DNA of 64,000 nucleotides from an uncultured Pseudoruegeria sp. (GTDB lineage Bacteria > Pseudomonadota > Alphaproteobacteria > Rhodobacterales > Rhodobacteraceae). Below are positions 51,644 to 59,837 of this stretch, one piece after another. The notes under the pieces are model-generated. The model was given only the letters and a program-made list of their open reading frames with translations. It made no database searches and was not told the origin of the DNA. Location: positions 669,829-733,828 of the forward strand of contig CANMJD010000002.1 in the NCBI GenBank assembly GCA_947498155.1. Reading direction: 5' to 3'. Each line of letters begins with the position of its first letter. Positions within the stretch are counted from its first letter, which is position 1. The position numbers and the translations under genes were made by a program.

Positions 51644-54622
51644 TTATGTCGCGGGCGGCGTCAGCTTTGGCCGCAGCAGCGCCATAGGGTGGGCGCGCAA
51701 GGTCAGGCGCATGGCGACGTAATCCTCGACGACTTCTTCGCCTTCGCTCATCTTTGGCAGGGTGGTTTTGGGCTCTAGGATGCCTTCGCCATCAAGATCA
51801 TTGGCAAAGAGCGGCAGCGGCGCGGCACCGGTGATGGCTTTTGCTTCCCAAAGCGCTTCGCGGCGGGAAAGGCCAAGGCTGGCAAAGGCATCGGCCTCTG
51901 CCAGTACGGCCAAAAGGCGCGGCGGGGTGCCGGCGCGGCGCCAGAGGTCTTCGACCGCGAGATACCCATTGCCGCGCGCGGCAGTGATCCAGCTGCTTTC
52001 CTCTTCGCGCATGGCTTTGATCTGGCGAAACCCGAGCCGTAGGGCCAGTCCGCCGCGCCCGTCGGGCTCCATTACATTATCCCAATAGGATGCGTTGATG
52101 CAGACCGGCCGCACCTCTACCCCGTGTTCACGGGCATCGCGGACCAATTGGGCGGGGGCGTAAAACCCCATAGGTTGCGAGTTGAGCAGCGCACAGGTGA
52201 ACAGGCCGGGGTGGTGGCATTTGAGCCAGGCCGAGGCATAGACCAGCAGGGCAAAACTGGCGGCATGGCTTTCGGGAAAGCCGTAGCTGCCAAAACCCTC
52301 GATCTGGGAAAAGCAGCGTTCGGCAAAATCGCGGTCATAGCCGTTTTTCAGCATGCCCTTGATGAAACGATCATAAAATACCGAAACATGGCCGTGTTTT
52401 TTGAAGGTGGCGAGTGCGCGGCGCAGGCGGTCGGCTTCTTCGGGGGTGAAGCCCGCGCCGATGATGGCGATCTGCATGGCCTGTTCCTGAAACAGCGGCA
52501 CGCCAAGGGTTTTGCCCAGTACCTCGCCCAAGGCATCGGACGGGAAACTGACCGGTTCTTCACCATTGCGGCGGCGGATATAGGGGTGGACCATATCGCC
52601 CTGAATGGGACCCGGGCGGATGATGGCGACCTCGATCACCAGATCATAAAAGTTGCGCGGGCGCATGCGCGGTAGGAAATTCATCTGCGCGCGGCTTTCG
52701 ACCTGAAACACCCCCAGACTGTCGGCCTTGCAGAGCATGTCATAGACCTTTGGGTCCTCGGCGGGCAGGGAGGCCAGATTATAGTCGAGCTGGTGGTGCA
52801 TCTGCATCAGATCAAAGGCTTTGCGGATGCAGGTCAGCATGCCAAGCGCCAGCACATCGACCTTGAGGATGCCAAGGGCGTCAATGTCATCCTTGTCCCA
52901 GCAGATCACCGTGCGATCCTCCATCGTGGCGTTTTCAATTGGCACCAGTTCATCAAGCCGCCCCTCGGTGACGATAAAACCGCCGACATGTTGGGACAGA
53001 TGCCGTGGAAAACCCTGAACCTCATCACAAAGGGCAAGGGTTTGCTGCAGGCGGCGATCCGCAGGATCAAGGCCGATTTCGCGCAACCGGTCATCGCGCA
53101 GGCCCGCCCCAGCGCCCCAGCCCCAGATTTGCGAAGACAGCGCGCCGACCGTGTCCTGCGACAGGCCCATGACCTTGCCGACCTCGCGGATGGCGCGTTT
53201 GCCGCGATAATGGATCACCGTGGCGCAGAGCCCGGCGCGGTGGCGGCCATAGCGTTCATAGATGTGCTGGATCACCTCTTCGCGGCGTTCATGTTCAAAA
53301 TCCACGTCAATGTCGGGGGGCTCGTCGCGGGCTTCGGAAACAAAGCGTTCAAAGACCATGGTGCCGATTTCCGGTGAGACCGAGGTGACGCCAAGGCAGT
53401 AACAGACCACAGAATTGGCGGCTGATCCGCGTCCCTGACAAAGGATGTTGCGGCTGCGGGCAAAGGCGACAATGTCATGGACGGTGAGGAAATAGGGCTC
53501 GTATTTCAGCTTGGCGATCAGGGTCAGCTCATGTTTGAGCATCGCCTTGACGCGGTTGGGCGCACCGCCGGGATAGCGCCAGCGCAGTCCTTTATAGGCC
53601 AGTCGCGACAGGCGGTCTGCCGGTGTTTCATCGCCGCTGATTTCGCTGGGGTATTCATAGCGCAGCTCATCCAGAGAGAACTGACATTGCGCGGCGATCA
53701 GGTTGCTGTGGTGCAGGGCGTCGGGGTGATCCTTGAACAGGCGGGCCATTTCGGCGGGGCTGCGCAGGCGGTGCTCGGCATTGGCCAGCGCGTCGCGGCC
53801 CAACTCCTCGATCCGCAGCCCCTTGCGGATGGCGGTCAGCACGTCGGCCAGTTTGCGCCGTGCGCCGTGGTGCAGGCGCGGGGCGGCAGAGGCTATGGCG
53901 GGGATTTTCAGGCTATCGGCCAATTGCTGCAGGGCGGTAAAGCGGGCGGGGTCCTGACCGTCGTACTGGGGGGCAAGGCAAAGTGCTGTGGTGTCAGGAA
54001 AGCGGCGCGTCAGCCGTTGCGCCTGTGGCAGCCAGTTTTGCGCGCCGCGGGCTGGCGTTGTGGTTTCGGCGGGTGGATGCAGGAGCATCCAGAGGCCATC
54101 GGCATGGTGCAGCAGGTCCTCTAGTGTCAGGTGGCAGTGGCCTTTTTCGACCCGCAACCGGCCCTTGGAAAGCAGGCGGCAGAGGCGGCCCCATGCGGCG
54201 CGATCTTTGGGCAGGGTGGTGAGGGCAAAGCCATCGGTCAGGATGATTTTGGCCGCAGGCAGCAGGCGCGGGATGCAGGTGATATCGGCAGAGGCCGGTT
54301 TGGGCAGGTGATCGGGGCGCGGGGGACCGATGAGGCCAATGCTGGCATCATGGGCTTGGCGCAGCTTAACCTGCCGTGCGATTTCACGGCATTCGGTGTG
54401 GGCGCGCACAATCCCGGCGACGGAATTGTCATCGGCAATGGCGATGGCATTCAGGCCAAGGATGGCGGCGCGGCGGGCGTATTCTTCGGGGTGGGAAGCG
54501 CCGGTGAGGAAGCTGAAATTGGAGGTGATGCTGAGTTCACAGCGGAGTCTGTGCGGGGAGCTGGCACCGCCTCCGGCGGGGATATTTGAAGAACAAAGTG
54601 GCGGCAGGGCGGGGGGCGTCAT
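51644..54622 (-). CDS. dnaE2: Error-prone DNA polymerase (DnaE2)
   Basis: A protein of 992 residues, a C-family polymerase that acts with ImuB in damage-induced mutagenesis. The PHP domain starts ITSNFSFLTGASHPEEYARR; the palm holds EPPDIDVDFEHERREEV with the catalytic Asp pair and GRGSAANSVVCYCLGVT. The last ~150 residues include the helix-hairpin-helix region. The start at 54622 overlaps the imuB stop (ATGA). Homology to other DnaE2 proteins begins only at about residue 29: residues ~9-20 (LCSSNIPAGGGA) are encoded by a copy of the dispersed repeat lying in frame. No other ATG, GTG or TTG is available before residue 29. Confidence 0.93.
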   Translation of the reverse strand: MTPPALPPLCSSNIPAGGGASSPHRLRCELSITSNFSFLTGASHPEEYARRAAILGLNAIAIADDNSVAGIVRAHTECREIARQVKLRQAHDASIGLIGPPRPDHLPKPASADITCIPRLLPAAKIILTDGFALTTLPKDRAAWGRLCRLLSKGRLRVEKGHCHLTLEDLLHHADGLWMLLHPPAETTTPARGAQNWLPQAQRLTRRFPDTTALCLAPQYDGQDPARFTALQQLADSLKIPAIASAAPRLHHGARRKLADVLTAIRKGLRIEELGRDALANAEHRLRSPAEMARLFKDHPDALHHSNLIAAQCQFSLDELRYEYPSEISGDETPADRLSRLAYKGLRWRYPGGAPNRVKAMLKHELTLIAKLKYEPYFLTVHDIVAFARSRNILCQGRGSAANSVVCYCLGVTSVSPEIGTMVFERFVSEARDEPPDIDVDFEHERREEVIQHIYERYGRHRAGLCATVIHYRGKRAIREVGKVMGLSQDTVGALSSQIWGWGAGAGLRDDRLREIGLDPADRRLQQTLALCDEVQGFPRHLSQHVGGFIVTEGRLDELVPIENATMEDRTVICWDKDDIDALGILKVDVLALGMLTCIRKAFDLMQMHHQLDYNLASLPAEDPKVYDMLCKADSLGVFQVESRAQMNFLPRMRPRNFYDLVIEVAIIRPGPIQGDMVHPYIRRRNGEEPVSFPSDALGEVLGKTLGVPLFQEQAMQIAIIGAGFTPEEADRLRRALATFKKHGHVSVFYDRFIKGMLKNGYDRDFAERCFSQIEGFGSYGFPESHAASFALLVYASAWLKCHHPGLFTCALLNSQPMGFYAPAQLVRDAREHGVEVRPVCINASYWDNVMEPDGRGGLALRLGFRQIKAMREEESSWITAARGNGYLAVEDLWRRAGTPPRLLAVLAEADAFASLGLSRREALWEAKAITGAAPLPLFANDLDGEGILEPKTTLPKMSEGEEVVEDYVAMRLTLRAHPMALLRPKLTPPAT
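54569..54600 (+). repeat. Dispersed gene-end repeat inside the 5' end of dnaE2
   Basis: GCCTCCGGCGGGGATATTT followed by GAAGAACAAAGTG, the same core and tail as at 44884-44915. It lies on the opposite strand to dnaE2 and is read in frame as part of the polymerase N-terminus, 20 bases after the start codon. Confidence 0.9.
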
Positions 54623-56274
54623 GCAAACCGCCCGTGGCAGAACCAACCGGCGGACATCAGCGCGCCATGGGCAAAATAAAGCCAGAGTCTTTCGCCCTCG
54701 GCGGTGGTGAGGTGCCAGTAGTCTCTGATGCCGCTGCGCCACTGCGGATCATCCAGCCACCATTCCGGCGCGATGCGTTCGGGGCCGGTGGCCAGGCGGG
54801 TGATCAGGGTGCGGCGGCGCCAGCGGAAGGTTGCCGGTGGCGAGGGGACCTCGGGGGCGGTCACCGGTTCGGGCGGCCAGATTAACAGCGGGCGCGGGGC
54901 GTTGGGCTTGGGCCAGTCTTTTGCCGGTTCGCTCCAGGCGGCGGCCATAATCGAAGCAGTTTTTTCGGGGATATGGCTGTCAGCAGGATGCAGGCGGGTG
55001 ATGTTCTCAAGGCGAATACGGGCACCGATTTTGCCGATCAGATCATCTAGTGCCGCCGTGTCGGTCTGGCGCGGGCCGCCGGCACCTGCGATCTCGATAG
55101 GGCCGCGATGTTGCTGGGGGTGCAGGGCCTCGGTGATATGGGCCTCAAGGCGCAGGATCTCAAAGCCGAAACCGGCCTCAAGCTCGCTGATCTTCAGGGC
55201 CAGAAGCGGACGCAGCCGGTCGGGGTCATGGCTGGGCCGTGCAAGGCCAAGGTCAAGGCTTTGCATGGTATGATCGCCGCGAAAGGCCTGCAGGCGGATG
55301 CGCCGCGCGCCGCGCCGTTTTGCGCGCAGCTTTTCACAAAGCGGTGGCAGCAGCCGGTCAATGGCGGCCAGCACGTCGGCCTCCAGCCCGATCGGGTCGG
55401 GCAGGGTCAGGCGGGTGGCAAAATGCAGCGGCGGTTTGGCCGGAGAGATCGGTTCCGGTTCAATGCCAAGCGCCTGATCCAGGCGTCGCACCACGTCTTT
55501 GCCAAAGCGTCGCGCCAAGGCGGCGCGCGGGGTGCCGGCCAGATCTTCGATCCGGCGGATGCCCAGGCGGGTCAGCTGTGTCAGGGCGGCCTCGGGCAGG
55601 CGCAGCGCGGCGACGGGCAGGGCGGCCAAGGCACTGCGGGTGTGGCCGACGCGGGCAATGCGATCCTGCTGGTCGCTGGTCAGCGTCATGCGCGGCGCAG
55701 CCCCGCCCTTTTCCCAATGGCGGCGTTTGGCGGCACGGGAGCGGGTGGCGCGGGCTTCTTGCTGGATGGCATCGCCATTGCGGTCGGTCTCGGCAGCCCG
55801 CCCGGCATAGCGCGCCAAAGCCCATGCCGCCCCGACCGTATCGGCAATACCGGCCTGTACCGACAGGCCCAGATCGGCGCAGTCGGCCTCTGCCTGCTGC
55901 AACAGGGCGACCTCGCCGCCAAACAAATGGGCGCAGCCGGTCAGATCAATCACCAGACCTGAGGGGGCCTCTTCGCTGACCCAAGGGGAATATTTCCCCG
56001 CCCAGCGGCGCAGGGTGGTCAAAAACGCCGCCTCGGCCTGCGGGTTTTGCAATCGGGTCAGCACCGCAGGACACATCGCCCGTGCATCGCGCAGGGGCTG
56101 TCCGACAAAAAGCCCTTCGCGACTGGCGGTGGCCGAGAGCGCGGACAGCACCTGCATCTGGCCGGTATCTCGTACCACGACAAGCGGCGCATCAATAAGG
56201 CCCCGCTCTTGGCGGAGCAGGCGTTCGGCCCCCAGTCGGGGAAACCAGAGAGAGAGGATTCGGCGGTTTGGCAT
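54619..56274 (-). CDS. imuB: ImuB, inactive Y-family polymerase-like mutasome protein
   Basis: A protein of 551 residues of the ImuB family. It begins RRILSLWFPRLGAERLLRQ and has DLTGCAHLFGGEVALLQQA and TRLGIRRIEDLAGTPRAALA (helix-hairpin-helix), typical of ImuB. True Y-family polymerases start with a catalytic D-x-D near residue 8; here the position reads WFPRLG, so it is not a polymerase but a clamp-binding scaffold for DnaE2. The start at 56274 (MPNRR) is preferred; another in-frame ATG is at 56289. A LexA box stands directly upstream. No imuA precedes it, though imuA-imuB-dnaE2 is the usual order. Confidence 0.92.
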   Translation of the reverse strand: MPNRRILSLWFPRLGAERLLRQERGLIDAPLVVVRDTGQMQVLSALSATASREGLFVGQPLRDARAMCPAVLTRLQNPQAEAAFLTTLRRWAGKYSPWVSEEAPSGLVIDLTGCAHLFGGEVALLQQAEADCADLGLSVQAGIADTVGAAWALARYAGRAAETDRNGDAIQQEARATRSRAAKRRHWEKGGAAPRMTLTSDQQDRIARVGHTRSALAALPVAALRLPEAALTQLTRLGIRRIEDLAGTPRAALARRFGKDVVRRLDQALGIEPEPISPAKPPLHFATRLTLPDPIGLEADVLAAIDRLLPPLCEKLRAKRRGARRIRLQAFRGDHTMQSLDLGLARPSHDPDRLRPLLALKISELEAGFGFEILRLEAHITEALHPQQHRGPIEIAGAGGPRQTDTAALDDLIGKIGARIRLENITRLHPADSHIPEKTASIMAAAWSEPAKDWPKPNAPRPLLIWPPEPVTAPEVPSPPATFRWRRRTLITRLATGPERIAPEWWLDDPQWRSGIRDYWHLTTAEGERLWLYFAHGALMSAGWFCHGRFA

Positions 56275-56291
56275 AGGGCGGCAGCACAAAT

Positions 56292-56306
56292 GTTCACATT
56301 TTGTTC
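56292..56306 (-). promoter_or_regulatory. LexA (SOS) box of imuB-dnaE2
   Basis: GTTC-ACATTTT-GTTC (read on the plus strand) is exactly the alphaproteobacterial LexA box GTTC-N7-GTTC. It ends 18 bases before the chosen imuB start, so LexA bound here would block the promoter until DNA damage. Confidence 0.85.
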
Positions 56307-56439
56307 CAATTTAGAATGTCCGGCGCCCAGAGTCGAGTCCCGCGCGATTTTGCCGGATTTCAGCCCTTCACAATAGTATGAGGTGGCAGAAGCGATTCTC
56401 GTGTTAGGGTTTCAGACAGTGATTCATGGAGAGATTGAA

Positions 56440-56877
56440 ATGCAATTGATAAAGCTCGCAACTGTCGCAACCGTATTTGTCACGAGCATGGCGATGGCGC
56501 ATGACGGCGTCGCCAATGAGGCCGTCAAAGCGCGGATGGAGGTGATGAAGTCCATCGGCGGCGCAACCGGTACTTTGGGTAAGATGGTGCAGGGAAAAAC
56601 CGACTTTGATGCGGATGCCGCTGCTGCTGCTGCCACGGCGATGGCAGAGGCCGCCGCGAAAATCCCGATGGTGTTTGAAGCCAATGAAATGGACCCCGAA
56701 AGCGAGGCCGCCCCTGCGATCTGGACCAATTGGGATGATTTTGTTGCTAAGGGAATGGCCCTTGAAAAAGGTGCAATGGCGCTGGATACCGGTTCCCTAG
56801 AGGCGCTTCAGGCCAGCTTTGGCGGCGCGGCGGGTACCTGCAAGGCTTGCCATTCGGACTACCGTATCAGCAAGTAG
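56440..56877 (+). CDS. Class II cytochrome c (cytochrome c'/c556-like)
   Basis: A protein of 145 residues with a signal peptide (1-20, SMAMA). The haem-binding motif CKACH is near the C-terminus (GTCKACHSDYR), as in class II cytochromes c of four-helix fold; an internal helix carries KARMEVMKSIGGATGTLGKM, where the Met may be the sixth ligand (c556 type). It acts in periplasmic electron transfer or NO/redox binding. The ATG at 56440 is preceded by GGAGAGATTGAA. It is divergent from imuB (the two starts are 166 bases apart). Confidence 0.92.
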   Translation: MQLIKLATVATVFVTSMAMAHDGVANEAVKARMEVMKSIGGATGTLGKMVQGKTDFDADAAAAAATAMAEAAAKIPMVFEANEMDPESEAAPAIWTNWDDFVAKGMALEKGAMALDTGSLEALQASFGGAAGTCKACHSDYRISK

Positions 56878-56932
56878 CCCTTGACTGCATAGATTGATCA
56901 GGCCCTTCTGACCCTGTCAGGAGGGCTTTTTC

Positions 56933-57445
56933 ATGATCTACGGATATATCGCGACATCGGTCGACGGTTTCATTGCCGATGCCGAAGGGGGCGTGGATTG
57001 GTTAGAAGCGTTTACCCCGACAGACACCGGCTATGACGGGTTTCTGGGCGCGATGGATGCAGTCATCATGGGGCGGAAAACCTATGACCAGATCATCGGG
57101 TTTGATGTGGACTGGCCCTATGCGGGGAAAGACTGTTACGTGGTGACCTCCTCGCCGTTGGATGAAACCGCCGGTGAGGCGGTGGCTTGGCACGCCGGGG
57201 TTAAAGCGCTGGCCGACAGGATCACCGAAAAGAACCAGAAGGCATGGTTGCTGGGCGGTGCCGCCCTGCAAGCGGGCTTTATTCGTGGCGGGCACATGGC
57301 TTGGATTGATTTGTTTGTGATGCCTGTCCTGCTGGGGCGCGGGGTGTCGCTGTTTCCGTCGGAAGGAGACCCGCAAATGCTGGAACTGACCGAGCAGGAA
57401 GCCCTCGAACAGGGGATTATGCGGCTCCGCTACCGGCCTGTATGA
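56933..57445 (+). CDS. Dihydrofolate reductase family protein (RibD C-terminal type)
   Basis: A protein of 170 residues. IYGYIATSVDGFIADAEGGVD is the opening of the DHFR/RibD-C fold, followed by AVIMGRKTYDQIIGF and WLLGGAALQAGFI (NADPH-binding glycines). These YyaP/YwjB-like proteins are reductases of unknown substrate, distinct from folA. The start follows GGAGG(GC) closely. It lies between the cytochrome gene and adhC, probably as a single unit, since a 113-base gap separates it from adhC. Confidence 0.88.
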   Translation: MIYGYIATSVDGFIADAEGGVDWLEAFTPTDTGYDGFLGAMDAVIMGRKTYDQIIGFDVDWPYAGKDCYVVTSSPLDETAGEAVAWHAGVKALADRITEKNQKAWLLGGAALQAGFIRGGHMAWIDLFVMPVLLGRGVSLFPSEGDPQMLELTEQEALEQGIMRLRYRPV

Positions 57446-57558
57446 TGCCGAAAATTGTCGCGACTGATCCCCCGTTGGTCGGCGGCATCGGTTGAAAACA
57501 TGCTCTGATTGTCGCAGGTTAGGGCCAAAAGACAAAGTTATTTGAAAGGGAATCGATC

Positions 57559-58671
57559 ATGCGTACCAAAGCCGCCGTTGCCGTTGCTGCCGGAAAGCCG
57601 CTGGAAATCATGGAGGTCAATCTGGAGGGCCCCCACGCCGGAGAGGTGCTGGTCGAAATGAAAGCCACCGGCATCTGCCATACAGATGAATTTACCCTGT
57701 CCGGGGCCGATCCCGAAGGTTTGTTTCCGGCCATCCTTGGCCATGAAGGCGCTGGTGTCGTGGTGGATGTAGGCCCCGGTGTGACCTCTTTGAAAAAGGG
57801 CGATCACGTCATCCCGCTTTACACGCCGGAATGCCGTGAATGCGAATATTGCCTGAACCCGAAAACCAACCTCTGCCAGTCGATCCGCAGCACCCAGGGT
57901 CAGGGGTTGATGCCCGATGGCACCTCGCGGTTTTCCACGCTGGATGGCGATCCGATCCTGCACTACATGGGCTGTTCTACCTTTGCCAATCACACGGTGT
58001 TGCCGGAAATCGCCTTGGCCAAAGTCCGCAAGGACGCGCCGTTTGATAAAATCTGCTACATCGGCTGCGGTGTCACCACCGGCATCGGCGCGGTGATCAA
58101 TACGGCCAAGGTGGAAATCGGCAGCCGTGCGATTGTCTTTGGTCTTGGCGGCATTGGGCTGAACGTCATTCAGGGGCTGCGTCTGGCGGGGGCAGATCAG
58201 ATTGTGGGGGTTGATCTGAACCCCAGCAAAGTCGAAATGGCGACCCGTTTCGGCATGACCGATTTTGTTAACCCCGCCGAAGTCGAAGGCGATCTTGTCG
58301 CCTATCTGGTGGATCTGACCAAAGGTGGTGCGGATTACACGTTTGATGCGACCGGCAACGTCGGTGTCATGCGCACCGCATTGGAAAGCGCCCATAAAGG
58401 CTGGGGCGAAAGCGTCATCATCGGTGTTGCCCCTGCAGGAGCCGAAATTGCCACCCGTCCTTTCCAGCTGGTCACCGGGCGCGTCTGGCGCGGTACCGCA
58501 TTCGGCGGCGCGCGCGGACGCACAGATGTACCCAAAATCGTAGATTGGTACATGGAGGGTAAAATCGAGATTGACCCGATGATCACCCATACCATGGGCC
58601 TGAATGACATCAACAAGGGCTTTGATCTGATGCACGCTGGCGAGTCCATCCGCTCTGTGGTGCTGTATTAA
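57559..58671 (+). CDS. adhC: S-(hydroxymethyl)glutathione dehydrogenase (class III alcohol dehydrogenase)
   Basis: A protein of 370 residues that oxidises S-hydroxymethylglutathione, formed from formaldehyde, to S-formylglutathione with NAD+; it also reduces S-nitrosoglutathione. The catalytic zinc site is GICHTDEF with GHEGAGVV; the structural zinc site is [18 protein letters not shown] binding is [19 protein letters not shown]. The product is used by FghA, encoded 3.2 kb downstream (61868). AAAGGG precedes the ATG. A hairpin and a repeat copy follow the stop. Confidence 0.96.
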   Translation: MRTKAAVAVAAGKPLEIMEVNLEGPHAGEVLVEMKATGICHTDEFTLSGADPEGLFPAILGHEGAGVVVDVGPGVTSLKKGDHVIPLYTPECRECEYCLNPKTNLCQSIRSTQGQGLMPDGTSRFSTLDGDPILHYMGCSTFANHTVLPEIALAKVRKDAPFDKICYIGCGVTTGIGAVINTAKVEIGSRAIVFGLGGIGLNVIQGLRLAGADQIVGVDLNPSKVEMATRFGMTDFVNPAEVEGDLVAYLVDLTKGGADYTFDATGNVGVMRTALESAHKGWGESVIIGVAPAGAEIATRPFQLVTGRVWRGTAFGGARGRTDVPKIVDWYMEGKIEIDPMITHTMGLNDINKGFDLMHAGESIRSVVLY

Positions 58672-58681
58672 CCAAGGCAAC

Positions 58682-58703
58682 GACAGGCACAGCGCTGCCT
58701 GTC
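58682..58703 (+). terminator. Hairpin after adhC
   Basis: GACAGGCA (58682-58689) and TGCCTGTC (58696-58703) form a perfect 8-bp stem around CAGCGC, followed by TACTTTGTT. It is 11 bases after the adhC stop and its right arm touches the repeat element. Confidence 0.75.
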
Positions 58704-58750
58704 TACTTTGTTCCTGAAATATCCCGGGGGGTGCGGGGGCTGGCCCCCCG
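58703..58750 (-). repeat. Dispersed gene-end repeat, reverse orientation
   Basis: Read on the minus strand: a GC stem (GGGGGC and GCCCCC with a very short loop), GCACCCCCCGGGATATTT, then CAGGAACAAAGT. It lies between the convergent adhC and TetR genes and belongs to the CCCCCGGG subtype. Confidence 0.85.
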
Positions 58751-58767
58751 TGTGTGCCGCGGGCCAA

Positions 58768-59385
58768 TCAGACTCCGTAGCGTGCCAGAAACATCTCTAC
58801 GGCGCCGTCGATAATGCGCTGTTTTTCGTCATCGTCAAAGCTGGTCTGGATACCACAGAGCACACGGGGAAAAATATAGGTCTTGGTCAGTTCCATGAAC
58901 TGTTCCGCCGCCAATGCGGTATCTTCGATTTTCAGCATGCCACTTTCCACAGCGCAATCTAGATAGCCGACAATGCGTTGTCGTACGACCACCGGACCGG
59001 AATCATAAAACCGCTGGCCAAGTTCGGGAAACCGCGAAGATTCCGCTACGCAAATGCGAAACACATTGATGCCGAATTGCGATGTGGTGAAATGCACCAT
59101 GGCGGTCGCAATATGGGTGAGCGCTTCACGCGGATTGCCGCTGAGATCGACAACGTCGACCGTTTCATTGGCCTGACGTTCACATTCCAAGCGCGCCACT
59201 TCGGCAAAAAGCACCCTTTTATCTGGAAAATAGCTATAAAGTGTCGCTTTGGACACGCCAGCGGCCTTGGCGATGTCATCGACGCTGGCACCGTCAAACC
59301 CATCCCGCATAAAGATGGTCTGGGCGCCTTGCAGCACCTGATCAAATTTCCGGCCTTTTTTAATGCTCGCGACGGCGGCGTCCAT
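58768..59385 (-). CDS. TetR/AcrR family transcriptional regulator
   Basis: A protein of 205 residues. The N-terminal helix-turn-helix is complete: FDQVLQGAQTIFMRDGFDGA, VDDIAKAAGVSKATLYSYFP. The C-terminal ligand domain (YDSGPVVVRQRIVGYLDCAV, AEQFMELTKTYIFPRVLCGI) resembles the AefR-like TetR group, which often controls drug or solvent efflux. Here no efflux operon adjoins. A 16-base site just upstream (59415-59430) recurs at 59782-59797, indicating autoregulation and control of a gene in the next intergenic region. Confidence 0.93.
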   Translation of the reverse strand: MDAAVASIKKGRKFDQVLQGAQTIFMRDGFDGASVDDIAKAAGVSKATLYSYFPDKRVLFAEVARLECERQANETVDVVDLSGNPREALTHIATAMVHFTTSQFGINVFRICVAESSRFPELGQRFYDSGPVVVRQRIVGYLDCAVESGMLKIEDTALAAEQFMELTKTYIFPRVLCGIQTSFDDDEKQRIIDGAVEMFLARYGV

Positions 59386-59414
59386 TGCTGCTCCTATATA
59401 TCATATGTGTAATA

Positions 59415-59430
59415 TAAACCGATCTGTTCA
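59415..59430. promoter_or_regulatory. Putative TetR operator upstream of the TetR gene
   Basis: TAAACCGATCTGTTCA lies 29 bases before the TetR start codon and agrees with TGAACCGATTAGTTCA at 59782-59797 in 13 of 16 positions. The match in an otherwise unconserved region suggests one protein binds both. Confidence 0.6.
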
Positions 59431-59468
59431 GTATCCACAAGTTCCCCAGACCGGTTCCGGCATGCAAA

Positions 59469-59488
59469 GGGCACGCCGAAGCGTGCCC
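59469..59488 (-). terminator. Terminator-like hairpin after the small secreted protein gene
   Basis: GGGCACGC (59469-59476) and GCGTGCCC (59481-59488) make a perfect 8-bp stem. On the minus strand the loop is TTCG, the very stable tetraloop, followed by TTTGCATG. It lies 24 bases beyond the stop of the 63-residue gene. Confidence 0.7.
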
Positions 59489-59511
59489 GTGAAGCCAAAT
59501 TCGATAAAGAC

Positions 59512-59703
59512 TTACTTTTTCGGCTCTAACGTCAGCAATTGCCCACGCAGATCATCCGATGAACCGTCAAGGCGGGTTGCATTGGCATCCGGTTCGGCCG
59601 GAAACGTTAGCGTGGGGATCAGAGTGTTGATGGTCAAGGCGCTCGCCGGTGCAGCGGTAAAACCAAGCGCAACCAGGGATAAGGCAAGGGCAATCTGTTT
59701 CAT
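59512..59703 (-). CDS. Small secreted protein of 63 residues, function unknown
   Basis: The protein begins with a clear signal peptide (MKQIALALSLVALGFTAAPASA, about 22 residues; split motif FTAAPASA before cleavage). The mature part is only ~41 residues (TINTLIPTLTFPAEPDANAT, then DDLRGQLLTLEPKK) with no Cys and no recognised domain. GGAAGAG precedes the ATG, and a terminator follows, so it looks like a genuine single gene. Its upstream region holds an 18-bp palindrome and the operator shared with the TetR gene, so I infer TetR control. It could be a periplasmic peptide or small envelope component. Confidence 0.7.
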   Translation of the reverse strand: MKQIALALSLVALGFTAAPASALTINTLIPTLTFPAEPDANATRLDGSSDDLRGQLLTLEPKK

Positions 59704-59747
59704 TTTCTCTTCCTATAAGGTGACCTAATCAGTCAATATGGCCAAAA

Positions 59748-59765
59748 CTAAACTAAATAGTTTAG
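59748..59765. promoter_or_regulatory. 18-bp palindrome CTAAACTAAATAGTTTAG
   Basis: Two perfect 8-base arms (CTAAACTA and TAGTTTAG) around AA, 45 bases upstream of the small secreted protein gene and 17 bases from the putative TetR operator. It may be a second operator or part of the promoter. Confidence 0.5.
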
Positions 59766-59781
59766 ATTTCAAGGCCAAAAG

Positions 59782-59797
59782 TGAACCGATTAGTTCA
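59782..59797. promoter_or_regulatory. Putative TetR operator between the small secreted protein gene and mbfA
   Basis: TGAACCGATTAGTTCA, a dyad with TGAAC/GTTCA arms. It repeats the site upstream of the TetR gene (59415-59430). It is 79 bases from the small gene's start and 71 bases from the mbfA start, so either could be the target; the nearby palindrome favours the small gene. Confidence 0.6.
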
Positions 59798-59837
59798 TTT
59801 TTGAAAAAAGGCTTGCGATACCCTCTTGCTCTACTAC

